Assembly (NCBI RefSeq): GCF_963457605.1
Contig: NZ_OY735139.1
Coordinates: 2,012,501-2,076,500, forward strand
Length of the DNA stretch: 64,000 bases
Direction: 5' to 3'
Origin: an uncultured Gellertiella sp.
GTDB lineage: Bacteria; Pseudomonadota; Alphaproteobacteria; Rhizobiales; Rhizobiaceae
This document shows, piece after piece, positions 28,133-37,284 of the stretch. Both the position numbers and the translations under genes were made by a program. Position 1 is the first letter of the stretch. The number at the start of each line of letters is the position of its first letter. A model generated the notes under the pieces. The model had not been told where the DNA came from. It worked only from the letters and a program-made list of their open reading frames with translations, and did not search any database.

Positions 28133-29716
28133 ATGCGGGATCACCTTGTGGCGGTGGATATCGGGACCGGGAGTGCCCGGGCGGGGATTTTCCACCGCGA
28201 TGGCACGCTGTTGGCCAAGGCGACCGTGCCGATCGCCATGCAGAACCCGTTTCCCAACCATGCCGAACATGACAGCGAAAATATCTGGGACGCGGTGACC
28301 GCCAGCGTTCGCGAGGCACGTGCCATGGCAGGCATTGCAATGGAGCGGATCGCCGCCATCGGCTTTGACGCCACCTGCTCGCTGGTGGTGCGCGGCCTCG
28401 GCGGCGAACAGCTGTCGGTCTCCACCACCGGGGAAAGCCGGTTTGACACGCTGGTCTGGATGGATCACCGTGCGCTTGCCGAAGCCGATGAACTGACCGA
28501 AACCCGCCATGCCGGGCTTGCCTCATGCGGCGGACGGATGTCGCCGGAAATGCAGATGCCCAAGCTGATGTGGCTGAAGCGCCATCTGCCCGGGACATGG
28601 GCAAAGGCCGGCGGCATCTATGATCTCAGTGACTACATGACCTTTCGGGCCACTGGTTCGCCTGCCCGGTCCTGCTCGACGCTGGCCTCGAAATGGACAT
28701 TCGATCCGCACCGTCACCCTGGCTGGAAACGCGACTTCCTGGCCCTTGCCGGGCTCGACGATCTGCATCAGCGCGCCGGCTTGCCGGAAGGGGCGATGCC
28801 GGTCGGGGCAAGCCTCGGGCCCCTCGCACCGGAAGCCGCCCTGGAACTTGGACTCGACACGTCCTGCGTGGTGGCACCCGGCATGGTCGACGCCTATGCC
28901 GGCGCGCTCGGGCTTCTCGGAGGTCATGCCGACGATCCCGACGAGCTGGAACGCCATGTGGCCCTCATCGCCGGGACCTCGAGCTGCATTGTCCGGCTGG
29001 CGCGAAAGGCCCTGCCGGCTGCGGGCTATTGGGGCCCCTATTGTGGCGTCTGCCTGCCGGATTTCTTTCTGATGGAAGGCGGACAGTCGGCTGCCGGTGC
29101 GGTTCTCGATCATATCGTGCTCATGCATGCCGCCGGTGGCAATCCCGAGCCGGAACGGCATGCAGGGATCATCAAGCGGATTCTGGAATTGCAGGCTGTG
29201 GAAGGCGAGACTTTTGGCCGGCCGCTGGATGTGCTGGCCGATTTTCACGGCAATCGCTCGCCGCTCGGCGATCCCCATGCCACCGGCACGATTGCCGGAC
29301 TGTCCCTTGATCGCAGCTTCGACGGGCTTTGCCGGCTCTACTGGCGCACCGCCGTCGGCATTGCCTGCGGCATCCGGCATATTCTCGCATCGCTGCCCCG
29401 GATGTCATCGCCACCGCATACGCTGCATATTGCCGGCGGACATGCGCGCAATCCGCTGCTGGTCTCCCTCTATGCCGACATGACCGGCTACCGGGTGCTG
29501 GTGCCGACGCTTGCCGATACCGTCCTTCTCGGCACCGCGATGAATGCCGCAGCCGCAGCCGGACTTTACCGTTCCGTTGCCGCTGCCGGCGTGGCGATGT
29601 GCAGTGACGGCATCGAACAAATGCCGGACCCGGACCGGCAGGCCTTTCATGAAAAGGATTACCAGCGCTTTCTGGTGATGATGCGCCATCGCGCCGAACT
29701 CAGCGCGATGCCCTGA
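28133..29716 (+). CDS. FGGY family pentulose kinase (D-ribulokinase/xylulokinase-like)
   Basis: A 527-residue FGGY kinase with the N-terminal phosphate-1 motif AVDIGTGSARAGIF, the substrate region TLVWMDHRALAEA, SxxSKW-like STLASKWTFDPHRHPGW, and the C-terminal HIAGGHARNPLLVSLYADMT adenosine region. It resembles the FGGY pentulose kinases of the D-ribulokinase group. In this operon it would phosphorylate the pentulose formed from arabitol or ribitol, or a related ketose. A TTG start overlapping the HAD stop (28109) is possible; ATG 28133 gives a normal N-terminus. Confidence 0.83.
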   Translation: MRDHLVAVDIGTGSARAGIFHRDGTLLAKATVPIAMQNPFPNHAEHDSENIWDAVTASVREARAMAGIAMERIAAIGFDATCSLVVRGLGGEQLSVSTTGESRFDTLVWMDHRALAEADELTETRHAGLASCGGRMSPEMQMPKLMWLKRHLPGTWAKAGGIYDLSDYMTFRATGSPARSCSTLASKWTFDPHRHPGWKRDFLALAGLDDLHQRAGLPEGAMPVGASLGPLAPEAALELGLDTSCVVAPGMVDAYAGALGLLGGHADDPDELERHVALIAGTSSCIVRLARKALPAAGYWGPYCGVCLPDFFLMEGGQSAAGAVLDHIVLMHAAGGNPEPERHAGIIKRILELQAVEGETFGRPLDVLADFHGNRSPLGDPHATGTIAGLSLDRSFDGLCRLYWRTAVGIACGIRHILASLPRMSSPPHTLHIAGGHARNPLLVSLYADMTGYRVLVPTLADTVLLGTAMNAAAAAGLYRSVAAAGVAMCSDGIEQMPDPDRQAFHEKDYQRFLVMMRHRAELSAMP

Positions 29717-29770
29717 CGATCTGGTCGCGCCTGCCCCTTGGCACGCGGCACCCGGCCGGACGTGCCGGGA

Positions 29771-31150
29771 TCATTCCGTCAGCAGCGGTTCCATGATGCT
29801 GTTGGCAATGCCCTGAAATGTGGATGCCAGCTGGCTCGAGGAGGCGACCGCGAAGGATTTCGACGGGTCGGAGGCGCAGGAGATCAGGCTCCTGGACGTC
29901 GTGGGGGAAATCGCGCCGACCGAAACGGTGAAGATCGTGATCCCCGCCGCCTTGGCATTGGTGCAGGTCGCCAGCATGGTGCTGGTTCCGGCAGCACCGA
30001 AGGTCGCGTCCGGGTCGGTGAAATCGCTGACATGCAACGGTACGGTCGAGCGCAGGGTATTGTCGCCATCGGTGAAGACGATCATGTATTTCTTCAGATC
30101 CGTCGACGGGGCGGCCGCCTCGGAATAGGGAGCCGCCGTTGACAATGTATTCCAGCCCCAGAGAATGCCTGCCGGAATGTAGGTTTCGTTTTGGGCGATC
30201 ATCGAGGAGATGGAGCGGCGCAGCGCTACGAAATTATTGGTCAGCGGCAAGATCTGAGAACCGCAGGAGGTGTTCATGATCCCCTGATATTTCTCGGAGG
30301 AGCCGCCATCCTGCGTATCGAAAGGAGCAGAACGGGAGCCGACGCAGCCACTCCAGGAATATTTGGTGGTGACATTGCCGCACGTGGTCACCGGATCGGC
30401 ATAGGTATAGCTTCTGCACTGTTCAATGTAGTAATTGTAGGGGACACCATCCGTATACCCAATCTGGCGGACCATGACGCAGCCGGATTTTGAAATGATC
30501 TGCCGTGTCGTGGTGCATATGCGTTGCGTGATGCTGTAATTGTTCATGACCGACAGCCAGGGCTTGGTGCGATTGGCCAATCCGACATTGACATAGTTCG
30601 AGAAGGGAACCAGCGAGAAGCGCGCATTCTGGTTCCTCGCGTTCTCAAAGACGGTCAGCAGGCCATTGGCCGCCGCCTTCAGGTCGGCAAGCTTCTGGCC
30701 CGCCATCGAGCCGGTATTGTCGAGCACCATGGCAATTTCGATCCTTGCGACAGACCCCTGTTGTGCCTCCGCCAGGATGTTGACGGAAAAGCCGTCGGGA
30801 TAGGCGATGGACCCGAGCGACAGGGGAACCTTCACACTGGCATCCAGCCTGATCTTGCGATCCGCAGAATAGGAGATTTCCCGGATCTGCACATTCTTTG
30901 CCAGGGTTGTTGGCACTTTGGCCCGAAAGTATTTCTCGGTTGCGGCATGGATGTCGGCAAAGGTCGACAGGTTGCTGGCAGCCGAGGCCAGAACCGCAGC
31001 ATCCGCCACCTGCTGGATTTCGGCCTTGGCGCTGATGGCCGCGTTGAGATCGATCGCCAGCCCCGTTGCCGCGATCAGGGGAAAGGCGACAATCGCGGTG
31101 ATGATGGCCAGATTGCCGGAGCGGTCCTGCAGGAAACGACAGATTTTCAT
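29771..31150 (-). CDS. TadE/TadG-like pilus assembly protein with von Willebrand A domain
   Basis: The protein has 459 residues. It starts with a TadE/G-type segment (FLQDRSGNLAIITAIVAFPL, a single N-terminal membrane helix about residues 15-38) and then a large extracytoplasmic part. That part has a vWA fold with a MIDAS-like VLDNTGSMAG (about 142-151) and YMIVFTDGDNT (about 355-365). Such proteins work with Tad/Flp pili or at the cell surface. No other tad gene is near, so it is an orphan. Several cysteines in the middle (CTTTRQ, CRSYTYADPVTTCG) may form disulfides. ATG 31150 has the ribosome site AGGGTGG. Confidence 0.83.
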   Translation of the reverse strand: MKICRFLQDRSGNLAIITAIVAFPLIAATGLAIDLNAAISAKAEIQQVADAAVLASAASNLSTFADIHAATEKYFRAKVPTTLAKNVQIREISYSADRKIRLDASVKVPLSLGSIAYPDGFSVNILAEAQQGSVARIEIAMVLDNTGSMAGQKLADLKAAANGLLTVFENARNQNARFSLVPFSNYVNVGLANRTKPWLSVMNNYSITQRICTTTRQIISKSGCVMVRQIGYTDGVPYNYYIEQCRSYTYADPVTTCGNVTTKYSWSGCVGSRSAPFDTQDGGSSEKYQGIMNTSCGSQILPLTNNFVALRRSISSMIAQNETYIPAGILWGWNTLSTAAPYSEAAAPSTDLKKYMIVFTDGDNTLRSTVPLHVSDFTDPDATFGAAGTSTMLATCTNAKAAGITIFTVSVGAISPTTSRSLISCASDPSKSFAVASSSQLASTFQGIANSIMEPLLTE

Positions 31151-31319
31151 AAGGGCCACCCTGATAGCTTTTCATTATAACTATTATGGCAATAATTATA
31201 TAATAATTAGTTATTCCATATCAACAGATCTTATTTAACAGATATTTTCGATACAGCCGGGCGACGTGTCCGGCCGCTCCATGCCAGAAGCTGTGTCACG
31301 CAATTCTGCGCTGCCGGCT

Positions 31320-31964
31320 TCAGATTTTCGCACCCCGCCGGAGGCCCTCCACCCAGCCATTGCAGATCCGGATGCCTTCTTCCGGTGAAAAGGTATGGGG
31401 GTTCAGGCACCAGGCGAGCCACAGCCCGTCCATCAGCGCGGTAAAGGAGACGGCGGTCAGCCGGGCATCGCCGATTTCGAAACCGTCGGCGGCGGCAAAA
31501 TCGAGGATCAACTGTTCCACGGTCTTCAGATAGGCGGAATATTCCGCCTGTTGCGACGAACTCATCCGGGGTGAATGCAGGATCAGCCCCCAGAATACCA
31601 CCCAGACGCCAAGCACATCCTTGTCGAACATCAGGGGCGAGAAGGAGACCGCGATGAAGGCCTTCAGCCTTTCGCGCGGGTCCGGCCCTGCCTGTTCCAC
31701 CGCGCCCATGATGCTGGCCAGCAGACCATCGGACATGATGTCGAAGGCATAGGCGACGAGTTCGTTGATCTCGCCGAAATGGTGGGTGATCAGTCCCTGT
31801 GTCACGCCGGCTTCCGCCGCGATCTGGCGCAGCGATACGCCGGCATTGCCATGCTTGACGATGCAGCGCAGTGCGGCTTCACCGAGCTGCCGGCGACGGT
31901 CCTCCGGGCTCTCCCGGCGAAACCGGGCGCGCGGACGAGCCGCCTGTTTTGTCTTCAGGGCCAC
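31320..31964 (-). CDS. BetI-like TetR family transcriptional repressor
   Basis: A 214-residue TetR protein with the N-terminal helix-turn-helix (VSLRQIAAEAGVTQGLITHH, about residues 43-62) and a BetI-like C-terminal domain (VFWGLILHSPRMSS, about 122-135; ALMDGLWLAWCL). BetI itself senses choline, and BetI-like proteins usually sense quaternary ammonium compounds. It starts with GTG preceded by AGGAGG at optimal distance. It is divergent from the TMADH-like operon, and a 16-bp palindrome lies between them, so it is expected to repress that operon until a methylated ligand appears. Confidence 0.86.
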   Translation of the reverse strand: MALKTKQAARPRARFRRESPEDRRRQLGEAALRCIVKHGNAGVSLRQIAAEAGVTQGLITHHFGEINELVAYAFDIMSDGLLASIMGAVEQAGPDPRERLKAFIAVSFSPLMFDKDVLGVWVVFWGLILHSPRMSSSQQAEYSAYLKTVEQLILDFAAADGFEIGDARLTAVSFTALMDGLWLAWCLNPHTFSPEEGIRICNGWVEGLRRGAKI

Positions 31965-32026
31965 GAAAGCCTCCTTGCTGACGGGGAAAGATCCTCATGG
32001 AGGCCTTTCTGAAATCATCCATCTAT

Positions 32027-32042
32027 ATGTTATTTATAACAT
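32027..32042. promoter_or_regulatory. Palindromic operator candidate for the BetI-like repressor
   Basis: ATGTTATTTATAACAT is a perfect palindrome (7-bp arms, 2-bp centre) in the AT-rich 192-bp space between the divergent TetR gene and the TMADH-like operon. Its size and symmetry suit a TetR dimer. It could control both promoters. Confidence 0.55.
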
Positions 32043-32156
32043 TTCAAGAGATATTATCCGATCCAATAATTTCTCTTGCATCCGGTTTTTTTCCTGCCTA
32101 ATCTTCAATCAACGAGAGGCCAAACACAAGGCTCCGGGGAACGAGGACAGGACACG

Positions 32157-34259
32157 ATGGGACGGGACAGCCGCTATGACATACTGTTTGAGCCGGTCCG
32201 CATCGGGCCGGTCACCGCACCCAACCGTTTCTATCAGGTTCCCCATGCGAGCGGCATGACCAATGCGCTGCCAAGGGTGCGCGCGGGCTTTCGCGAAATG
32301 AAGGCGGAAGGCGGCTGGGGGGTGATCTCGACGGGGGCCTGCTCGATCGATCCCACCTCCGACGATGCGCCGCTGCCCTTTGCAACGCTCTGGGACGCCA
32401 ATGACATCAAGGCCCATGCCCTGATGACCGAGGCGGTGCACCGGCACGGTGCGCTGGCGGCGGTCGAGCTGTGGCACGGTGGTGCCTCGGTGATGAACCG
32501 CGCCTCGCGCCTGCCGCCGATCTCGCCATCCGGCATTCCGTGGATGGCGACCCATGTGGGCTTCATGGGCAACATGCGTCCGCGCATCATGGACAAGGCG
32601 GATATCCGTGCCGTCCTCAAATGGCAGGCGGAGGCGGCCCGCAAGGCGCGCAGCGCCGGTTTCGACATCGTCTATGTCTATGCCGGCATGGGCTATCTCG
32701 GCTACGAATTCCTGTTGCCGGAATATAATCATCGCACCGACGAGTATGGCGGGTCGATTGCCAACCGGGTGCGCTTCGTGCGCGAGATGATCGAGGTGAC
32801 GAAGGACGCGGTCGGCAAGGATTGCGGCGTCGCCCTCAGGGTCAGCCTTGAGGAACTGCGCGGCCGGCCCGGCCAGAACCAGCCGTCGGAAGCTCATGAA
32901 CTGATCGAGCTGCTTTCCGATGTGCCCGACCTCTTCGACGTCAAGATGGATTCAAGCCCGACCGACTGTTCCGCCTCGCGCTTTACCGGCGAAGGCAGCC
33001 ACGAGCCCACCGTGGATTTCGTCAGGAGCCTGACCCGGAAACCGGTGGTCGGCGTCGGGCGCTTCACCTCGCCCGATACGATGGTGTCGCAGGTCCGCCG
33101 GGGCGTGCTCGACTTCATCGGAGCGGCGCGGCCTTCGATTGCCGATCCGTTCCTGCCGTTGAAGATCCGTGACGGGCGGGTGGACGAAATCCGGGAATGC
33201 ATCGGCTGCAATATCTGCATATCGAGCTGGCACGATGGCGTACCGGTCCGCTGCACCCAGAACCCGACCGCAGGCGAGGAATGGCGGCGCGGCTGGCACC
33301 CGGAAAAGGTCTCCGTCGCAAAGCTCCGCGAAAAGGTGCTGGTGGTTGGCGCCGGGCCTGCCGGACTGGAATGCGCCCTGACGCTTGCCCGTGCCGGACA
33401 TGAGGTGACGGTGGCCGATGCGGCGAAGAGCTTCGGCGGGCGGCTGGGCTTCGAACGCGGCCTTCCCGGCCTTGCCGCCTGGGGCCGGGTCGTCGACTAC
33501 CGGCTCGGTCGCCTGCGGGAAATGCCCGGGGTCTCGCTGTTCAGCGATAGCCGGATGGATGTCGACGCGATCCTGGAACTTGCCCCCGACCGGGTCATGC
33601 TGGCAACCGGCGCGCGCTGGACGACCATGCTCTATTCGGCAATGGAAATCCCGGTTGGCCATCTCGACCATCCCGCCGTCTTCACCCCCGACGACATCGC
33701 CGCCGGGCGGCTGCCGGAGGGGCCGACGCTGGTCTTCGATTTCGACAATTACTATTACGGCGGCGTTCTGTCCGAGCATCTCGCCCGGCAGGGCAATGCG
33801 GTCCACTATGTCACGCCGGCCGGCCATGCTTCGGCCTGGACGATCATGACCAACGAGCTGCCGCTGGTCGCCCGGGCGCTTGCCGGGCGTCAGATCCCGG
33901 TGACGACTCTGAGCCTCATCACCGGCTTCGACGGGCAACAGGCAACGCTGCGCCATATCTTTACCGGCGAGACCAGCACCCTGGCCTGCCGCTCGTTGCT
34001 GATCACCGGTCTCAGACTGCCGAATTCCGAACTTGCCGATGCGCTCGCCGCCCGGGAGGCGGACTGGCGCGCGGCGGGCATCAAATCCGTGCAGGTGATC
34101 GGAGACGCACTGTCGCCGGGGGCGATTGTCCATGCGGTCCATAGCGGCCATCTCCATGCCCGGGCGCTGGGCGAGCAGAGCCCCGCCCTGCCCTACCGGC
34201 GTGACACGCCGGTTGTCGACCAGATCGACGGCTTTCCCCTGACGCTGGCTGCGGAATAG
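32157..34259 (+). CDS. trimethylamine dehydrogenase-family flavoprotein (atypical active site), N-demethylase candidate
   Basis: The 700-residue protein follows the trimethylamine dehydrogenase (TMADH) layout: an N-terminal old-yellow-enzyme barrel (about 1-345), a [4Fe-4S] segment with Cys348, Cys351, Cys354 and Cys366, then an ADP-binding Rossmann part (VGAGPAG at 397-403). Many stretches track TMADH closely (RFYQVPH, SDD, IGAARPSIADPFLP-like, TAGEEWRRGWHPEK). The cysteine that tethers FMN in TMADH (Cys30) is alanine here (Ala31), Tyr60 is alanine (Ala61) and His172 is methionine (Met178). The bowl tryptophan after the cluster is kept (Trp358). It is therefore probably a demethylating dehydrogenase for a larger or different N-methyl substrate. 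ATG 32157 is the first likely start; the track upstream lacks a ribosome site. Confidence 0.82.
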   Translation: MGRDSRYDILFEPVRIGPVTAPNRFYQVPHASGMTNALPRVRAGFREMKAEGGWGVISTGACSIDPTSDDAPLPFATLWDANDIKAHALMTEAVHRHGALAAVELWHGGASVMNRASRLPPISPSGIPWMATHVGFMGNMRPRIMDKADIRAVLKWQAEAARKARSAGFDIVYVYAGMGYLGYEFLLPEYNHRTDEYGGSIANRVRFVREMIEVTKDAVGKDCGVALRVSLEELRGRPGQNQPSEAHELIELLSDVPDLFDVKMDSSPTDCSASRFTGEGSHEPTVDFVRSLTRKPVVGVGRFTSPDTMVSQVRRGVLDFIGAARPSIADPFLPLKIRDGRVDEIRECIGCNICISSWHDGVPVRCTQNPTAGEEWRRGWHPEKVSVAKLREKVLVVGAGPAGLECALTLARAGHEVTVADAAKSFGGRLGFERGLPGLAAWGRVVDYRLGRLREMPGVSLFSDSRMDVDAILELAPDRVMLATGARWTTMLYSAMEIPVGHLDHPAVFTPDDIAAGRLPEGPTLVFDFDNYYYGGVLSEHLARQGNAVHYVTPAGHASAWTIMTNELPLVARALAGRQIPVTTLSLITGFDGQQATLRHIFTGETSTLACRSLLITGLRLPNSELADALAAREADWRAAGIKSVQVIGDALSPGAIVHAVHSGHLHARALGEQSPALPYRRDTPVVDQIDGFPLTLAAE

Positions 34260-34271
34260 GAGGGGGAACAG

Positions 34272-36293
34272 ATGACAGTCCGAGATCCAGACACCTTCCC
34301 CCGCGAAATTGCCTGCCTTGATCCTGTCTTCATTCCGCTTGCCGACGGGACAAGGCTCGCAGCCACAATCTGGCTGCCAAAGGATGCGGGGGATGCGCCT
34401 GTCCCCGCCATTCTCGAGCTTATCCCCTACCGCCGTCGCGACGGGACGGTGTTTCGCGACATGAAGATGCATCCCTATATAGCCGGCCATGGATTTGCCT
34501 GCTGCCGGGTCGACATTCGCGGTTCCGGCGACAGCGAAGGCCTGCTTTCCGATGAATATACCGTGCAGGAACAGCAGGACGCCGTCGAGATCATCGCCTG
34601 GCTTGCCGCTCAAGACTGGTGCAGCGGCGCGGTCGGCATGACCGGCATTTCCTGGGGCGGGTTCAATGCTCTTCAGGTGGCAAGCCGAAGGCCGCCCGCC
34701 CTGAAGGCGGTCATCGCGCTCTGCTGCTCGGATGACCGCTATGCCGATGACGTGCATTATTTCGGCGGCGCGCTGCTGACGGAAGATGCGATGTGGTCCT
34801 CCTTCATCCTGGCGCTCGGGGCCCTGCCGCCCGATCCCCAGATCGTCGGCGAGCGCTGGCGGGCCATGTGGATGGAGCGGCTTGAGGCTGCCTCCTGCTG
34901 GTCTTCCACATGGATGAAACACCAGCGCCGCGATGCCTACTGGCAGCAGGGCTCGGTCTGCGAGGATTTTTCCGCGATCCGGATCCCGGTCTATGCGATT
35001 AGCGGCTGGGATGACACCTATACCAATGCCGTGCCCAGGCTGCTTGCCGGCCTTCCGGGTCCCGCCAGGGGACTGGTCGGACCATGGAGCCATGCCTATC
35101 CCTTTCTCGGCGCACCGGGCCCCGCCATCGGCTATCTGCAGGAGGCGATCCGCTGGTGGAAGCACTGGCTGCTCGGCGAAGACACCGGCATCATGGACGA
35201 ACCCGCCTATCAGGCCTGGATCAGCGATCCGCACCGGCCCGCCCCCTTTTATGCCGATCATCCCGGTCACTTCGTCGGCGAACCCGGCTGGCCGTCGCCA
35301 CATGTCGAGATGCGGAGCCTCTGGCTGAACGAAAGCGGCCTTGGCGACCGGCCGCGGCCCGGCAGCGCCCTGCCGGTCTCCTCGCCAGTGACGGCGGGGC
35401 GCGACTGCGGGCGTTATGGAGGCTATGGCGGCGAAGTGCCGGATATGGCCGTCGGCCAGCGCCGCGAAGACGGGCTCGGCCTCGCCTTCGACAGTACGCC
35501 GCTCACCGAAGACCTCGTCCTGCTCGGTGCGCCCGCTTTGTCGGTGACGCTGTCGAGCGACCGGCCACAGGCGATGCTGGTCGCGCGTCTCACCGAGGTC
35601 TGGCCGGACGGCACGTCAACGCTCCTCACCTGGGGCGCGCTCAACCTTGCCCATCGCGCCAGCCATGCCAAGCCGACACCGCTCAAGCCCGGTGAAAAGG
35701 TGGAAATCCGGCTCGAGCTGAACCATCTCGGGCGACGGATCGCGGCGGGCAACCGGGTGCGACTGGTGCTGGCCACCCAGCATTGGCCGATCCTCGTCCC
35801 ATTGCCGGAACTGCCCACCCTGTCGGTGGACACCGGCACGGGAACGCTGTCACTGCCGGTACGCGCACCCCGCGCCACCGACACGGATATCCGGTTTCCG
35901 CCCGCCGAAACCGCGCCGCCGGTGCCTTCGCAGGAGCTGGTGCCGGAATTTCACAACCGCGAAACGCTCGTCGACGGCGCCAGCGGGCGGCAGACCGTGA
36001 CGCTCACCAGCGATTTCGGCACCCAGCACCTGACCGACCGTGCCACCATTACCTCGGCCCGGGTCGTCGACCGGATGGAGATCGTCGAAGGCGATCCGCT
36101 CTCGGCCAGGGTCGTGACCGGCTGGACGCTTGGCTACAAGGCGGGAGACGCAGATGCGGAAGCCGTGTCGCGGGTGACCCTCAGCTGCGAGGCACGGCGA
36201 TTCCGCCTCGACTGGCAACTTGAGGTGCGCGACCGTGGCCAGCTCCTGTTTTCGAAGGAGGGGGGCGAATGGATCGACCGCGATCACCTTTGA
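34272..36293 (+). CDS. CocE/NonD family hydrolase (S15 X-Pro dipeptidyl-peptidase fold)
   Basis: The 673-residue protein has the alpha/beta-hydrolase core of CocE (nucleophile elbow GISWGG with Ser127, acid near Asp247/248 in SGWDDTYTN, base His274 in GPWSHAYPF). The C-terminal jelly-roll domain (about residues 400-660) is typical of cocaine esterase and X-Pro dipeptidyl peptidases. There is no signal peptide, so it acts in the cytoplasm. It starts 12 bp after the TMADH-like gene. In an operon with a peptide-type importer it may split an ester or amide conjugate after uptake and release the N-methylated moiety. Confidence 0.86.
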   Translation: MTVRDPDTFPREIACLDPVFIPLADGTRLAATIWLPKDAGDAPVPAILELIPYRRRDGTVFRDMKMHPYIAGHGFACCRVDIRGSGDSEGLLSDEYTVQEQQDAVEIIAWLAAQDWCSGAVGMTGISWGGFNALQVASRRPPALKAVIALCCSDDRYADDVHYFGGALLTEDAMWSSFILALGALPPDPQIVGERWRAMWMERLEAASCWSSTWMKHQRRDAYWQQGSVCEDFSAIRIPVYAISGWDDTYTNAVPRLLAGLPGPARGLVGPWSHAYPFLGAPGPAIGYLQEAIRWWKHWLLGEDTGIMDEPAYQAWISDPHRPAPFYADHPGHFVGEPGWPSPHVEMRSLWLNESGLGDRPRPGSALPVSSPVTAGRDCGRYGGYGGEVPDMAVGQRREDGLGLAFDSTPLTEDLVLLGAPALSVTLSSDRPQAMLVARLTEVWPDGTSTLLTWGALNLAHRASHAKPTPLKPGEKVEIRLELNHLGRRIAAGNRVRLVLATQHWPILVPLPELPTLSVDTGTGTLSLPVRAPRATDTDIRFPPAETAPPVPSQELVPEFHNRETLVDGASGRQTVTLTSDFGTQHLTDRATITSARVVDRMEIVEGDPLSARVVTGWTLGYKAGDADAEAVSRVTLSCEARRFRLDWQLEVRDRGQLLFSKEGGEWIDRDHL

Positions 36294-36339
36294 ACCCGAT
36301 AAGTGCGGTGCCCTACCGGGCAAGGCGGAGGGCGGACCC

Positions 36340-37284
36340 ATGACCTTCTACCTGCTGCGCCGCACGGCACTGGCCATCGTCATCCTGTTCGTCGTCGCCA
36401 ATCTGCTGTTCCTGATGATCCATCTGATCCCCGGCGATCCGACCGTGGTGGCACTCGGACCCCATTCGACGCCGGAGATGCGCGAGGCTTTCCGCCATCT
36501 GATGGGGCTCGACCGGCCGCTGATCGACCAGCTCGGACTCTATCTCGGACGGCTTGCGGTCGGCAATCTCGGTCTCGATGTCTGGAGCGGCCGCCCGGTG
36601 CTGGCGATGATCCTCGATGTCCTGCCCTTTACCGTGATGCTGGCGGTGGCAAGCTTTGTCTGGGCGGTGGCGCTTGGCATGCTGCTCGGCTGCCTTGCCG
36701 TCGTGCAGCACGGCAAGTGGGGCGACTGGCTGATCGGGCTGGTCTCGATTGCCTTCGTTGCCGTGCCCTCCTTCGTGGTGGCGCTCTATTCGCTGCTGGT
36801 CTTTGCCGTCAGCCTCAACTGGCTGCCCGCCATCGGTGCGGGCGAACCGGGCGACCTCTTCAGCCAGGCCCGCGCCCTGATCCTGCCCTCCTTTGCCATC
36901 GGGCTTGGCTGGGTCGGCTATGTCTCGCGGCTGGTACGCGCCGCGATGATCGAGGCGATGGGCGAGGACCATATCCGCACGCTTCGCGCCTATGGCGTGC
37001 CGCCTTCGGCCATCCTCTATCGCTACGCCCTGAAACAGGCGCTGCTGGCGGTGATATCGGTGCTCGCCATCGGCTTTGGCGGGCTGCTTTCCGGTTCGGT
37101 CTTTGCCGAAATCGTCTTCTCCCGTCCGGGGCTCGGCAAGCTCACTTATGATGCGGTGATCTCGCGCAACTTTCCCGTCGTCATGGGCACGGTGCTGGTC
37201 ACCTCGGCCCTCTATCTCCTCTGCATGATCCTTGCCGATCTGGTTTCCGCCTGGCTCGATCCCCGCATCAGGAGTGCCCTGTAG
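36340..37284 (+). CDS. Dpp/Opp-type ABC transporter permease (DppB-like)
   Basis: From ATG 36340 (ribosome site GGAGGGCGG) the protein has 314 residues with six membrane helices. The DppB N-terminus is visible (MTFYLLRRTALAIVILFVVA; LIPGDPTVVALG), and so is the permease loop VRAAMIEAMGEDHIRTLRAY (about 200-219). It belongs to the importer whose parts follow without gaps. Family members carry dipeptides, oligopeptides, nickel, glutathione or opines. Confidence 0.87.
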   Translation: MTFYLLRRTALAIVILFVVANLLFLMIHLIPGDPTVVALGPHSTPEMREAFRHLMGLDRPLIDQLGLYLGRLAVGNLGLDVWSGRPVLAMILDVLPFTVMLAVASFVWAVALGMLLGCLAVVQHGKWGDWLIGLVSIAFVAVPSFVVALYSLLVFAVSLNWLPAIGAGEPGDLFSQARALILPSFAIGLGWVGYVSRLVRAAMIEAMGEDHIRTLRAYGVPPSAILYRYALKQALLAVISVLAIGFGGLLSGSVFAEIVFSRPGLGKLTYDAVISRNFPVVMGTVLVTSALYLLCMILADLVSAWLDPRIRSAL

